A stretch of 64,000 nt of DNA from CAVQBC01 sp963710665 (GTDB taxonomy: Bacteria; Actinomycetota; Thermoleophilia; Solirubrobacterales; Solirubrobacteraceae). Positions within the stretch are counted from its first letter, which is position 1. Each line of letters starts with the position of its first letter. Location of the stretch: NCBI GenBank assembly GCA_963710665.1, contig CAVQBC010000007.1, positions 62,001-126,000 on the forward strand, written 5' to 3'. Position numbers and translations under genes: made by a program. Positions 16,181-25,632 of the stretch are shown in pieces. The notes under the pieces are model-generated. The model did not search any database. It worked only from the letters and a program-made list of their open reading frames with translations, and was not told where the DNA came from.

Positions 16181-16783
16181 GTGCCCGAGCCCATCCACGA
16201 GGTCCTGCCGGGCGTCATGCGCTGGTCGGCGCGCCATCCGAGCGCCGGGATCGAGTCCGGCTCGCACTACCTCGTGGAGGAGGGCGTGCTGATCGACCCG
16301 ATCGCGCCGCCAGAGGGCGTGGACTGGTTCGACGGCCGGGACGTCGCGGAGATCGTGCTGACGAACCGCCACCACACGCGCGGGGCGTTCGACCTCCAGG
16401 ATCGCCTGGGCGTGCCGATCCGCGCCCCGCGGACGGGGATGTCCGACCTGCCCGCCGACCGCGTGCAGCCCTACGACTTCGGCGACGAGCTGAGCGGCGG
16501 CATCCGGACCCACGCCATCACCGAGACCTGGCCCGACGAGACGGCGCTCGAGATCCCGCGCCATCGCGCGGTCGCGATCGCGGACGGCGTGAACAACTAC
16601 GACGGTCTCGGCTTCTTCCCCGACTTCCTGCTGGGCGACGACCCGGAGGCCGAGAAGGAGCGCCTCCGCGAAGGCTTCGCGCGGCTTGTCGCCGAGGTCG
16701 ACTTCGACCATCTCCTGTTCGCGCACGGCGCCCCGATCCTCGGCGACGGCCGCGCACGGCTCCGGGACTTCACCGCCTCCTAG
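16181..16783 (+). CDS. metallo-beta-lactamase-fold-like protein
   Basis: A 200-residue protein. GTG 16181 is chosen; the first residues VPEPIHEVLPGVMRWSARHP form the opening strands. It follows the beta-lactamase-fold strand order (SHYLVEEGVLIDPIAPPEGV, IVLTNRHHTRGAFDLQ) and ends with a short HGAPILGDGRA segment like that of MBL hydrolases. The canonical HxHxDH is reduced to NRHHTRG, so the metal centre, if present, is incomplete. Function unknown. Confidence 0.7.
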   Translation: MPEPIHEVLPGVMRWSARHPSAGIESGSHYLVEEGVLIDPIAPPEGVDWFDGRDVAEIVLTNRHHTRGAFDLQDRLGVPIRAPRTGMSDLPADRVQPYDFGDELSGGIRTHAITETWPDETALEIPRHRAVAIADGVNNYDGLGFFPDFLLGDDPEAEKERLREGFARLVAEVDFDHLLFAHGAPILGDGRARLRDFTAS

Positions 16784-16784
16784 C

Positions 16785-16982
16785 TCAGAGGCGGTGCGCG
16801 GCGGCCTCGGCGAGCGCCACCTGCGCGTCGGTCAGCCCCGGCGGGCGCTCGCCGCGCTCCAGGGCGGCCACGACGTCCGCCACCGCGTAGGGCGTGCCGA
16901 CCAGCACGAGCCTGCCGTCGACCGTGGCGATGGTCGGGGGGTCGGAGCCGCAGACGCCGGTGTTGCAGCCGTCATCAGGCAA
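16785..16982 (-). CDS. small protein with CX4C motif beside the suf operon
   Basis: A 65-residue reading frame from TTG 16982: PDDGCNTGVCGSDPPTIATV, then DGRLVLVGTPYAVADVVAAL and a C-terminal helix. The two cysteines (CNTGVC) could bind metal or a thiol. The frame is open further upstream into the rrf2 start, so the N-terminus is uncertain. It is divergent from rrf2, the first gene of the suf operon, and may share its promoter region. I do not recognise a family. Confidence 0.45.
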   Translation of the reverse strand: MPDDGCNTGVCGSDPPTIATVDGRLVLVGTPYAVADVVAALERGERPPGLTDAQVALAEAAAHRL

Positions 16983-16983
16983 C

Positions 16984-17002
16984 TCCGACCGCGTTGGTAG
17001 GC
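16984..17002. promoter_or_regulatory. candidate Rrf2 operator over the suf promoter
   Basis: TCCGAC at 16984-16989, seven bases, then GTAGGC at 16997-17002: the same half-site and spacing as the perfect dyad at 19959-19981. It overlaps a possible -10 element TAGGCT (16998-17003), 10 bases before the rrf2 ATG, where a bound repressor would block the suf promoter. Binding by Rrf2 is an inference. Confidence 0.5.
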
Positions 17003-17013
17003 TTTGTGCTCCG

Positions 17014-17496
17014 ATGATCTTCACCACCAAGGCAGAGTACGGCGTACGGCTGTTGATCCAGCTCGGACGCAGCGGGGGCGACCAGCCGGTCAGCCTCAAG
17101 GCGATCGCCGCGGCGGAGCGCCTGCCCCTCGCCTACCTGGAGCGCATCGCGGCGCTCCTCAAGAAGGCGGGGCTGGTCGAGGCGACCCGCGGCGCCCACG
17201 GAGGCTATCTGCTCACCAAGCCCGCCGAGGAGATCACGATGGACGCCGTCGTGCTGGCCCTCGAGGGCTCGATCGCCCCGATGGAGTGCTTCTTCGACGA
17301 CCGCGAGGGCCGCGTCGCGTGCTCGCACGAGACCGACGGCGAGCACTGCGCGACCAAGCTGCTGTGGACCCGCGTCCAGATGGGCGTGATCCGGTCCCTG
17401 CAGCGCACCACGCTCGCCGAGCTCGTGGAGTTCGGCCACCCCCACGAGGGTGGGCGCGACATCAGCGGGCGCGCCGACCTCGCCCTGACCGACTGA
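17014..17496 (+). CDS. Rrf2-family Fe-S sensing regulator of the suf operon
   Basis: A 160-residue winged-helix regulator starting IFTTKAEYGVRLLIQLG, with the recognition region LKAIAAAERLPLAYLERIAA and wing VEATRGAHGGYLLTKPAEEI. Three cysteines in MECFFDD, VACSHE and HCATKL match the IscR/RsrR cluster-binding region, so it probably carries an Fe-S cluster and senses cluster supply. It is the first gene of the suf operon, 21 bases before sufC. The expected logic is repression of sufCSUBD when clusters are abundant. Confidence 0.93.
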   Translation: MIFTTKAEYGVRLLIQLGRSGGDQPVSLKAIAAAERLPLAYLERIAALLKKAGLVEATRGAHGGYLLTKPAEEITMDAVVLALEGSIAPMECFFDDREGRVACSHETDGEHCATKLLWTRVQMGVIRSLQRTTLAELVEFGHPHEGGRDISGRADLALTD

Positions 17497-17517
17497 GACC
17501 CACCCGAACTGGAGACC

Positions 17518-18287
<770 letters not shown>

Positions 18288-18288
<1 letters not shown>

Positions 18289-19499
18289 TGTCCCTCGCGA
18301 CGCCCACAGCGGCGGACTTCCCGGTCCTCGCGCGCGAGGGACTCGTCTACCTCGACAGCGCGGCGACGTCGCAGACGCCGCTGCCGGTGATCGAGGCGAT
18401 CGACGGCTACTACCGCGACTACCGGGCGAGCATCCACCGGGGCGTGTACCCGCTCGCCCAGGAGGCGACCGACGCGTACGAGGGCGCCCGCGACCGCGTG
18501 GCGGCCTTCTGCGGCTCGACCCCGGGCGAGACGGTCTTCACCCGCAACGCCACGGAGGCGATCAACCTCGTCGCCTACGCGTGGGGCCGCGCGAACGTGC
18601 GCGCCGGCGACCTCGTGGTCGTCACCGAGATGGAGCACCACTCCAACCTCGTGCCGTGGCAGCTGCTGGCCTCCCAGACGGGCGCCGAGCTGGCCTACGT
18701 CCCGATCGACGACGAGGGCCTGCTCGAGCTCGGCGCGCTCGACGCCCTGCTCGCGCGGGGGCCGAAGCTCGTGGCGGTCGCGCACGTCTCCAACGTCCTC
18801 GGGACGGTCAACCCGGTCGCCGAGATCACCCGCCGCGCGCACGAGGCCGGCGCGATCGTGGTCGTCGACGGCTCGCAGGCGGTGCCGCACCTGCCCGTCG
18901 ACGTCGGCGCGCTGGGCGCCGACTTCTACGCCTGGACCGCGCACAAGGCCTACGGGCCGACCGGCATCGGCGTCCTCCACGGGCGCCGCGACCTGCTCGA
19001 GGAGATGCCGCCGTTCCTGAGCGGCGGACACATGATCTCCCGCGTCGACGCGCTCGAGTCCCGCTGGGCCGAGCCGCCGGCCAAGTTCGAGGCGGGCACG
19101 ATGCCGATCGCGGAGGCGATCGGGCTCGGCGCCGCGGTCGACTACCTCTCGCGCTTCGGCATGGACCAGGTGTGGGAGCACTCCCGCGACGTGGTCGGCT
19201 ACGCGGTGGAGCGCCTGACCGCGCTCGACGACCTCACGCTGCACGGCCCGCGCGACCTCGCGCTGCGCGGCAGCGTCTGCTCGTTCGCGCTCGAGGGCCT
19301 GCACCCGCACGACGTCGCCGAGATCCTCGGCCGCGAGGGCGTCTGCGTGCGCGCCGGCCACCACTGCGCGCAGCCGCTGATGCGCCGCCTCGGCGTCGCG
19401 GCGACCTCGCGCGCCTCGTTCGCGATCCACTCCACGCGCGACGAGGTCGACCGGCTCGTCGACGCGCTCGGCGAGGTTCGGAGGGTGTTCAAGCTCTGA
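18288..19499 (+). CDS. sufS: SufS, cysteine desulfurase
   Basis: A 403-residue type II PLP cysteine desulfurase. The N-terminus YLDSAATSQTPLPVIEAI is typical; the PLP lysine is in WTAHKAYGPTGIGVLHG, and the active-site cysteine is in CVRAGHHCAQPLMRRLG. It removes sulfur from cysteine as an enzyme persulfide and passes it to SufU. The start is inside the sufC stop and its own stop overlaps the sufU start. Confidence 0.97.
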
Positions 19500-19984
19500 T
19501 GGACGACCTCTACCGCGACAACATCCTCGATCACTACAAGCAGCCGCACCACTGGAGCCCGCCGCAGCCGGAGCTCGAGCGCGCGGACATGTCCTTCGAG
19601 GACAACAACCCGCTGTGCGGGGACGAGCTGAAGGTCCAGATCGCGCTCGACGGCGACGGCAAGATCGCCGACCTGCGCTTCTCGGGCCACGGCTGCGCGA
19701 TCAGCCAGGCCGCGGCGTCGATGGCCTCCGACGAGGTCCTCGGGCTCACGGTCGACGAGCTGATGGCGCTGGATCGGGAGTTCATCCTCGAGCTGCTGGG
19801 TATCGAGATCTCCGCCACCCGCATGAAGTGCGCGCTGCTCAGCCTCAAGGTGCTCAAGGGCGCCGGGCTCGGCCAGGCGGTGGCGTGGGAGGCGGAGACG
19901 CCCCCGAGCGCCGCCGAGGCCGGGGAGGACGCTGCGGCGAGCGACGGCGGTATCCTTGAATCCGACCGTCAAAGTCGGATTTGA
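19499..19984 (+). CDS. sufU: SufU, zinc-dependent sulfurtransferase
   Basis: A 161-residue SufU: YRDNILDHYKQPHHW at the N-terminus, cysteines in NPLCGDELKV, GHGCAISQAAASMASD and RMKCALLSLKVLKG, the three-Cys plus Asp zinc site through which SufU accepts persulfide from SufS. A C-terminal extension of about 30 acidic/small residues (SAAEAGEDAAASD) is not conserved in the family. The last codons include an 8-bp inverted repeat that may be regulatory. Confidence 0.96.
   Translation: MDDLYRDNILDHYKQPHHWSPPQPELERADMSFEDNNPLCGDELKVQIALDGDGKIADLRFSGHGCAISQAAASMASDEVLGLTVDELMALDREFILELLGIEISATRMKCALLSLKVLKGAGLGQAVAWEAETPPSAAEAGEDAAASDGGILESDRQSRI
19959..19981. promoter_or_regulatory. perfect 8-bp dyad inside the suf operon
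   Basis: AATCCGAC at 19959-19966 is the exact complement of GTCGGATT at 19974-19981 with a 7-base spacer. It overlaps the sufU stop and lies 5 bases before the GTG of the Rieske gene. The TCCGAC half-site and 7-base spacing recur upstream of rrf2. It could be a second Rrf2 operator for an internal promoter driving the Rieske-sufB-sufD part, or an RNA hairpin. Confidence 0.55.
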
Positions 19985-19986
19985 CC

Positions 19987-20304
19987 GTGAGTCCCGTCAT
20001 CGACATCTGCGCGCTCGACCAGCTGCCGCCCGGCGAGCGGCGCGTCGTCCAGTGGGAGGACCTCGACATCGGGGTCGTCAACTGCGACGGCGATCTGCTG
20101 GCCATCGAGGACCGCTGCTCGCACGATGACGGGGACCTCTTCGAGGGCGACGTCGACTGCGGGACCGGCACCGTCGAGTGCCCCCGCCACGGCTCCGTCT
20201 TCGACCTGCGAACCGGAAAGCCCCTGAACCTGCCGGCGTACGTGCCCGTGGACACCTTCCCGGTGTCCGTGGAGGACGGCGTCATCAAAGTGGAGGTCGA
20301 CTGA
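19987..20304 (+). CDS. Rieske [2Fe-2S] ferredoxin of the suf operon
   Basis: A 105-residue non-haem-type Rieske ferredoxin. The cluster ligands are RCSHDDG (C-x-H) and VECPRHGSVF (C-x2-H), 16-18 residues apart. The start is GTG 19987; TTG 19981 is an alternative that would overlap the sufU stop. Rieske ferredoxins sit in many actinobacterial suf operons and probably supply electrons to cluster assembly or serve as a cluster client. Confidence 0.94.
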   Translation: MSPVIDICALDQLPPGERRVVQWEDLDIGVVNCDGDLLAIEDRCSHDDGDLFEGDVDCGTGTVECPRHGSVFDLRTGKPLNLPAYVPVDTFPVSVEDGVIKVEVD

Positions 20305-20306
20305 CC

Positions 20307-21743
20307 ATGGCTACCCCTGAGGTGATCGCCGAGCAGCAGGCGCTGGTCGGCATCAACGCCGACTACAAGCAGAAGTTCGGGTTCCACGACCCGGAGAGCG
20401 ACTACGCCTTCAAGGCCCCCAAGGGCCTGACGCGCGAGCTGGTCGCACAGATCTCGGAGTTCAAGAAGGAGCCGCAGTGGATGCTCGAGTTCCGCCTCAA
20501 GGCGCTCGATCACTTCCTCAGCCGGCCCCAGCCGACCTGGGGCTCGCCGATGCTGGCCGAGGTCGACTACGACGACATCCACTACTTCGTGCGCGCGTCC
20601 GAGAAGTCCTCGACGACCTGGGACGACGTCCCCGAGGACATCAAGAACACGTTCGACAAGCTGGGCATCCCGGAGGCCGAGCGCAAGTTCCTCTCCGGCG
20701 TCGGCGCCCAGTACGAGTCCGAGGTCGTCTACCACCAGGTGCGCGAGGACCTCGAGAAGCAGGGCGTCGTGTTCATGGACATGGACTCCGGCCTGCGCGA
20801 GCACGAGGACCTCGTGCGCGAGCACTTCGCGTCCCTGATCCCGCCCAACGACAACAAGCTGGCCGCGCTCAACAGCGCCGTGTGGTCGGGCGGCTCGTTC
20901 GTCTACGTGCCGCCGGGCGTCCACGTCGAGATGCCGCTGCAGGCCTACTTCCGGATCAACACCGAGAACATGGGCCAGTTCGAGCGGACGCTGATCATCG
21001 CCGACGAGGGCTCCTACGTGCACTACGTGGAGGGCTGCACCGCTCCGGTGTGGAGCACCGACTCGCTGCACTCCGCAGTGGTCGAGCTGATCGCCAAGCC
21101 GGGTGCGCGGATCCGCTACACGACCGTGCAGAACTGGTCGCAGAACGTCTACAACCTCGTCACCAAGCGCGCCCGCGCCGAGACCGACGCCACGGTCGAG
21201 TGGGTCGACTGCAACCTCGGCTCCAAGCTGACCATGAAGTACCCGTCGGTCTACCTGATGGGCGAGCGCGCCCACGGCGAGGTGCTCTCGATCGCCTTCG
21301 CGGGCCACGGCCAGCACCAGGACGCCGGCGCGAAGATCATCCACGCGGCGCCCAACACGACGTCGAACATCTTCGCCAAGTCGATCTCCAAGGACGGCGG
21401 GCGCTCCTCGTACCGCGGCCTGCTCGAGGTGGCCAAGGGCGCGCACGGCTCGCGCTCGAAGGTCGTCTGCGACGCGCTGCTGCTCGACGAGAACTCGCGC
21501 TCGGACACCTACCCGACGATCCGCATCGGCGAGGACGACGTGGACGTCGGCCACGAGGCCTCCGTGTCGAAGATCGGCGAGGAGCAGCTCTTCTACCTGA
21601 TGAGCCGCGGCATCCCGGAGGACGAGGCCGGCAAGCTGATCGTCAACGGCTTCATCGAGCCGATCGTCAAGGAGCTCCCGATGGAGTACGCGGTCGAGAT
21701 GAACCGTCTCATCGAGCTCCAGATGGAGGGCTCCATTGGCTGA
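20307..21743 (+). CDS. sufB: SufB, Fe-S scaffold subunit
   Basis: A 478-residue scaffold protein. It has the SufB core with WSGGSFVYVPPGVHVEMPLQ near residue 195, the cysteine in YVEGCTAPVW, and the C-terminal beta-helix end with SDTYPTIRIGEDDVDVGHEA, containing the conserved E-x-D/H region. With SufC and SufD it forms the scaffold complex; clusters are assembled at the SufB-SufD interface. The start ATG follows the Rieske stop by 2 bases, and the end overlaps the sufD start. Confidence 0.97.
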   Translation: MATPEVIAEQQALVGINADYKQKFGFHDPESDYAFKAPKGLTRELVAQISEFKKEPQWMLEFRLKALDHFLSRPQPTWGSPMLAEVDYDDIHYFVRASEKSSTTWDDVPEDIKNTFDKLGIPEAERKFLSGVGAQYESEVVYHQVREDLEKQGVVFMDMDSGLREHEDLVREHFASLIPPNDNKLAALNSAVWSGGSFVYVPPGVHVEMPLQAYFRINTENMGQFERTLIIADEGSYVHYVEGCTAPVWSTDSLHSAVVELIAKPGARIRYTTVQNWSQNVYNLVTKRARAETDATVEWVDCNLGSKLTMKYPSVYLMGERAHGEVLSIAFAGHGQHQDAGAKIIHAAPNTTSNIFAKSISKDGGRSSYRGLLEVAKGAHGSRSKVVCDALLLDENSRSDTYPTIRIGEDDVDVGHEASVSKIGEEQLFYLMSRGIPEDEAGKLIVNGFIEPIVKELPMEYAVEMNRLIELQMEGSIG

Positions 21744-23088
21744 CCTGACCGTGCGAGAGCCGGCCTGGCTGGCGGAGCGCCGCGACCGCGCCGCCGGTCG
21801 GTCGGCGGAGCTCGACCTGCCGCGATTCAAGGGCCGCGCGGGCTGGGAGTTCACCGATCTCGGGGACTTCTCGCTCGACGCGTTCACGCCCGCCGTTCCG
21901 GGTGACGGCGACGCGTCCGCCACCGAGCGGGTGCAGACGCTGCTCGAGGCGCCCGAGGGCGCGATCACGCTGGGGCAGGTCGACGGGCTCACGCTTCGCG
22001 GTGAGCCTTCGGAGAATCGCTCCGCGGATTCTCCCGGCCGAGCGCTGGGCGAGCCGGATGAGATCGGCCGGTTCGCGGGCGGCGAGGGCGCCGAGGACGG
22101 CGCCCATCCCGTCGTCCTCCCGCTGACGCTGGCCGTCGAGCGCCACCCCGAGCTGGTGGAGCCGCATCTCGGCCGCGTCGTGCCCGGCGAGGACGACGTG
22201 TTCGTGGCCGCCAACGACGCCGCCTGGACCGGCGGGGCGTTCGTCTACGTCCCGCGCGGGGTGCGCGTCGAGGCCCCGATCCTGCTCACCGCGATCGCCG
22301 ACGCCGCCGGCACCGCGCTCAACCGCCGCACGCTGATCGTCCTCGAGGAGGGCGCCGAGGCGGAGGTGTGGGAGCAGTTCCTGTCGGCCTCGGAGGTCTC
22401 GGAGACGCTGCTGAACACCGTCGTCGAGCTGGTCGTCGGCCCCAACGCCCGGCTGCGCTACGTGTGCGGCCAGGACATGAACGAGCGGTCGTGGATCTTC
22501 GGCGCGCAGCGCGCCGAGGTCGACCGCGACGGCACGCTCGACTGGGCCGCGGTCGCGTTCGGCTCGGCCAAGGGCAAGATGCGCATGGAGACGCTGCTGG
22601 CGGGCGAGGGCGCCCGAGGCACCGTCACCGGCGCCTACGCCCCGCACGGCCGCCAGCACCTCGACTTCGACACCACCCAGGAGCACGCCGCGCCGCACAC
22701 CACCTCGGACCTCGCGTTCCGGGGGCTGCTCGCCGGGCGCTCCACCGCGGTCTGGAAGGGCATGATCAAGGTCGACCCGGGCGCCCAGCAGACGGACGCG
22801 TTCCAGGAGTGCCGCAACCTGCTGCTCTCCAAGCGCGCCCACGCGGACGCCATCCCCGGCCTCGAGATCCTCGCCAACGACGTGCGCTGCACGCACGCGG
22901 CGGCGATCGCGCAGATCGACAAGGAGCAGCTCTTCTACCTGCGCACGCGCGGCCTGCCGGAGCCGGTGGCCACGCGCCTCGTGATCGAGGGCTTCATGGA
23001 GGAGCTCGTCGAGCGCTTCGAGGAGGGGCCGATCCGCGAGGCCCTCGCCGGCGCGCTCGAGCGGCGCATGAGCCAGGTGCTCGACTAG
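21736..23088 (+). CDS. sufD: SufD, Fe-S scaffold subunit
   Basis: A 450-residue SufD with TTG start at 21736 inside the sufB 3-prime end. The core shows WTGGAFVYVPRGVRVEAPIL, then YAPHGRQHLDFDTTQEHAAP and the final HAAAIAQIDKEQLFYLRTRG, whose histidine is the conserved interface residue. Residues about 88-113 (EPSENRSADSPGRALGEPDE) look inserted: they are charged, low in hydrophobics, and are encoded partly by a palindromic DNA element at 22011-22034. It is the last gene of the operon and meets a convergent gene with 4 bases of overlap. Confidence 0.95.
   Translation: MADLTVREPAWLAERRDRAAGRSAELDLPRFKGRAGWEFTDLGDFSLDAFTPAVPGDGDASATERVQTLLEAPEGAITLGQVDGLTLRGEPSENRSADSPGRALGEPDEIGRFAGGEGAEDGAHPVVLPLTLAVERHPELVEPHLGRVVPGEDDVFVAANDAAWTGGAFVYVPRGVRVEAPILLTAIADAAGTALNRRTLIVLEEGAEAEVWEQFLSASEVSETLLNTVVELVVGPNARLRYVCGQDMNERSWIFGAQRAEVDRDGTLDWAAVAFGSAKGKMRMETLLAGEGARGTVTGAYAPHGRQHLDFDTTQEHAAPHTTSDLAFRGLLAGRSTAVWKGMIKVDPGAQQTDAFQECRNLLLSKRAHADAIPGLEILANDVRCTHAAAIAQIDKEQLFYLRTRGLPEPVATRLVIEGFMEELVERFEEGPIREALAGALERRMSQVLD
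22011..22034. repeat. palindromic element inside sufD
   Basis: GGAGAATC (22011-22018), an 8-base loop GCTCCGCG, then the exact complement GATTCTCC. It falls in the poorly conserved insert region of SufD. A related palindrome, GGGGAAT with a GGCGAAGCG loop and ATTCCCC, is at 61336-61358 inside another gene. The similarity suggests a small dispersed REP-like repeat that inserts in frame. Confidence 0.5.
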
Positions 23089-23687
23089 CTCGCGGCGCCG
23101 GGCGCCGGCTCCTCGGGCCGGTAGGTCGCGATCACCACGCCGGTGGTCGTGATCACGCTGTCGACGAGCTGCAGCTTCGAGATCGGGCTCCCGTCGGGGA
23201 AGAGGCGGAGGCCCGATCCGAGCACGATCGGGTGGATCAGCAGGTGGTACTCGTCGATGAGGTTGTGGCGCATCAGCGAGTGGATGAGCCGGCCGCTGCC
23301 GAGGATCCCGAGGCCCCCGCCCGGCTGCGCCCGAAGCTTCCCGACCGCCTGCGCGGCGTCGCCCTCGAGCAGCGTGGAGTTCACCCACGGCAGCGGCTCG
23401 GTCAGCGTGGTCGACGCGACGTACTTCTGGCTGGCGTTCAGCACGTCGGTGATCGGGTTGTCCTTCTGGTTGGGCCAGTAGCCGTAGAAGGCCTCGTAGG
23501 TCCAGCGCCCGAACAGCAGCGGGCCGCCCTCGGCCATCCCCTCGCCCATCACGCGGGCCATGACCTCGTCGTTGTTGGGCACGGCCCACCCGCCCTGGTC
23601 GAAGCCGCCGCGGCGGTCCTCGTCGAGGCCGCTCGGGCTCTGGATCACGCCGTCGAGCGACATGTGGTTGATCACGCGGACCTTCAT
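23085..23687 (-). CDS. RibD_C/dihydrofolate-reductase-like protein
   Basis: A 200-residue protein of the dihydrofolate-reductase-fold RibD C-terminal family: KVRVINHMSLDGVIQSPSGL at the start, GGPLLFGRWTYEAFYGYWP, then GLGILGSGRLIHSLMRHNLI with the glycine-rich NADPH loop, and LLIHPIVLGSGLRLFP. Such stand-alone proteins are NADPH reductases of unknown physiological substrate. The gene is divergent from a TetR repressor with two operator copies between them, so it is probably the main regulated target. Confidence 0.9.
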   Translation of the reverse strand: MKVRVINHMSLDGVIQSPSGLDEDRRGGFDQGGWAVPNNDEVMARVMGEGMAEGGPLLFGRWTYEAFYGYWPNQKDNPITDVLNASQKYVASTTLTEPLPWVNSTLLEGDAAQAVGKLRAQPGGGLGILGSGRLIHSLMRHNLIDEYHLLIHPIVLGSGLRLFPDGSPISKLQLVDSVITTTGVVIATYRPEEPAPGAAS

Positions 23688-23721
23688 CGGGGGTGCCTCC
23701 TGAGGGCCGGGGTCAGTCGGA

Positions 23722-23762
23722 ACTAGACGGTACAGTACCCGCTCAGAACTGGACTGTCTAGT
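23722..23762. promoter_or_regulatory. double TetR operator
   Basis: Two copies of a 15-bp dyad: ACTAGACGGTACAGT at 23722-23736 and ACTGGACTGTCTAGT at 23748-23762. Each fits ACT-N2-AC-N-GT-N2-AGT and they match each other as inverted copies at 13 of 15 positions. Their starts are 26 bp apart. They fill the divergent promoter between the RibD_C reductase and the TetR gene, the standard place for a TetR autoregulator. Confidence 0.75.
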
Positions 23763-23777
23763 ACTCTCGGCATCGCC

Positions 23778-24407
23778 ATGACCGGCGATGCGCAGCCCCG
23801 CTCGGCCCGCAAGCGCACCGCGATCCTCGACGCCGCCACCACCGTCTTCCTGCGCAAGGGCTACCTCGGCACCAGCATGGACGAGGTCGCCGCGCTGGCC
23901 GCGGTCTCCAAGCAGACCGTCTACAAGCACTTCGCCGACAAGGAGCGGCTGTTCGCCGAGATCGTCATCGGCACGGTCGACGAGGCCTCCGACCGCGTCG
24001 GCGACGAGGTGGCCGACCTCCCCGACACCGGGGATCTCGAGGCCGACCTGCGCGACCTCGCCCGCCGCCAGCTCGCGATGGTCATGCAGCCGCGGCTGCT
24101 CGCGCTGCGGCGACTCGTGATCGGCGAGGCCGGCCGCTTCCCCGAGCTCGGCCGCACGTTCTACGAGCGCGGGCCGGGGCGTACCGTCGACGCGCTCGCG
24201 GGCGCGTTCGAGCGCCTCGCCGCGCGCGGCCTGCTGGACGTCGACGACCCGCGCCGCGCGGCACAGCACTTCAACTGGCTGGTCATGTCGGCGCCGATCA
24301 ACCAGGCGATGCTCCTCGGGGACGACGGGCGCGCGACGCCCGCCGACCTCGACCGCTACGCGGACGACGGGGTGCGCGCGTTCCTCGCCGCGTACGGGTC
24401 GCGCTGA
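23778..24407 (+). CDS. TetR-family repressor
   Basis: A 209-residue regulator with N-terminal HTH: KRTAILDAATTVFLRKGYLG, TSMDEVAALAAVSKQTVYKH and FADKERLFAEIV. The C-terminal part (residues 80-200) has the TetR_C_AefR-type layout with PRLLALRRLVIGEAGRFPEL. The operator pair upstream gives a concrete target, the divergent RibD_C gene and itself. The MFS exporter gene follows 10 bases downstream and is probably in the same transcript, which suggests drug or small-molecule export as the controlled function. Confidence 0.93.
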   Translation: MTGDAQPRSARKRTAILDAATTVFLRKGYLGTSMDEVAALAAVSKQTVYKHFADKERLFAEIVIGTVDEASDRVGDEVADLPDTGDLEADLRDLARRQLAMVMQPRLLALRRLVIGEAGRFPELGRTFYERGPGRTVDALAGAFERLAARGLLDVDDPRRAAQHFNWLVMSAPINQAMLLGDDGRATPADLDRYADDGVRAFLAAYGSR

Positions 24408-24417
24408 GCCGCGCCGC

Positions 24418-25632
24418 GTGCGCGCCGCCACCGCCACGACGCCTGCCGCGCCCGACGGGCAGGGCCCCGCCATGGCCGGCTTCCTGCTCGGCGCGGCGGC
24501 GATGTTCGCCACGATGTACTCGACCCAGGCGATCCTGCCCGAGCTGGGGCGGGCGTTCGGCGTCTCGCCCTCGCGCGCCGGGCTGAGCGTGGCGGTGGTG
24601 ATCGGCGCCGTCGCCGTGGGCGGCTGGCTGTGGGGGCCGGTCTCCGACCGGATCGGCCGCCGGCGCGCGATCACCGTCGCGAGCGGCCTGCTGATCGTGC
24701 CGACGGCGCTGCTGGCACTGGCGCCGAGCTTCGGGGTGCTGCTCGCCCTGCGGGCGCTGCAGGGCCTGTGCATGCCGGGCCTGCTGACGGTCGGCGTGCC
24801 GTACGTGGCGGAGGTCTTCGCGCCGGCCATCGGCGGGCGCGCGATGGGCGCCTACACCGCGGCGCTGGTCGGCGGCGGGCTGGTCGGGCGCGTCGGGGTC
24901 GGGCTTCTCACGACGGTCGTGGGCTGGCGGCTCGCGCTGGGCGTCCTCGCGCTGCTGCCGCTGGCCGCCACCCTGCTGCTGCGCCGCACGCTGCCCGAGG
25001 GGCCGCCGGTGGTGCGGGCCACGAGCCGCCGCCACGCGCTGCGCGCGCACCTCGGCAACCGCGGGGTGTGGCGCGCGACCGTGGTCGGCGCGGGGATGTT
25101 CTTCGGGTTCGTCGGCACGTTCACCTACATCGCCTACCGGCTCGAGGAGCCGCCCTTCGCCTACGGCCAGGCGGCCATCAGCCTGCTGTTCGTGCTGTGG
25201 GTGCTGGGCGCGGCGGGCCCCACGGCCGGCCGGCTCGCCGACCACGCCGGCTGGCGCGCGGTGGCGGCCGGGGCGGCGGCGCTCGCGCTCGCCGGGCTCG
25301 CGCTGTCGCTGCCGGACTGGCTGCCGGCGATCGTGGCGGGGCTCGGCCTCGTCACGCTCGCGATGTTCTCGGCCGTCCCCGCCGCGCAGCTGGGGCTCAG
25401 CGAGGCCGCGCACACGGACCGCGGGGTGGCCAGCGCGATGTACTTCACCGCCTACTATCTCGCCGGTGCGCTCGGGTCGTGGGTGCCCGGGCTCGCGTGG
25501 GAGGCGTGGGCATGGCCGGGGGTCGCCGCGGTGGTGGCCGTGCCGATCGCCGCGGGCCTGGCCGCCGCTACCGTCCCGGGATGGCGTTCCGCCTCACGGG
25601 GCTCCCACCGGCCGCCGACTTCCCCCGGGTGA
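24418..25632 (+). CDS. MFS transporter
   Basis: A 404-residue major facilitator protein with twelve predicted helices. The signature between helices 2 and 3 is GWLWGPVSDRIGRRRAITVA (G-x3-D-x-G-R-R), and a second similar loop TAGRLADHAGWRA appears at the middle. Its opening MYSTQAILPELGRAFGVSPS resembles the YnfM-like drug or arabinose-efflux branch. GTG 24418 is used. It follows tetR by 10 bases, so export of the TetR inducer is a reasonable inference. Confidence 0.9.
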   Translation: MRAATATTPAAPDGQGPAMAGFLLGAAAMFATMYSTQAILPELGRAFGVSPSRAGLSVAVVIGAVAVGGWLWGPVSDRIGRRRAITVASGLLIVPTALLALAPSFGVLLALRALQGLCMPGLLTVGVPYVAEVFAPAIGGRAMGAYTAALVGGGLVGRVGVGLLTTVVGWRLALGVLALLPLAATLLLRRTLPEGPPVVRATSRRHALRAHLGNRGVWRATVVGAGMFFGFVGTFTYIAYRLEEPPFAYGQAAISLLFVLWVLGAAGPTAGRLADHAGWRAVAAGAAALALAGLALSLPDWLPAIVAGLGLVTLAMFSAVPAAQLGLSEAAHTDRGVASAMYFTAYYLAGALGSWVPGLAWEAWAWPGVAAVVAVPIAAGLAAATVPGWRSASRGSHRPPTSPG

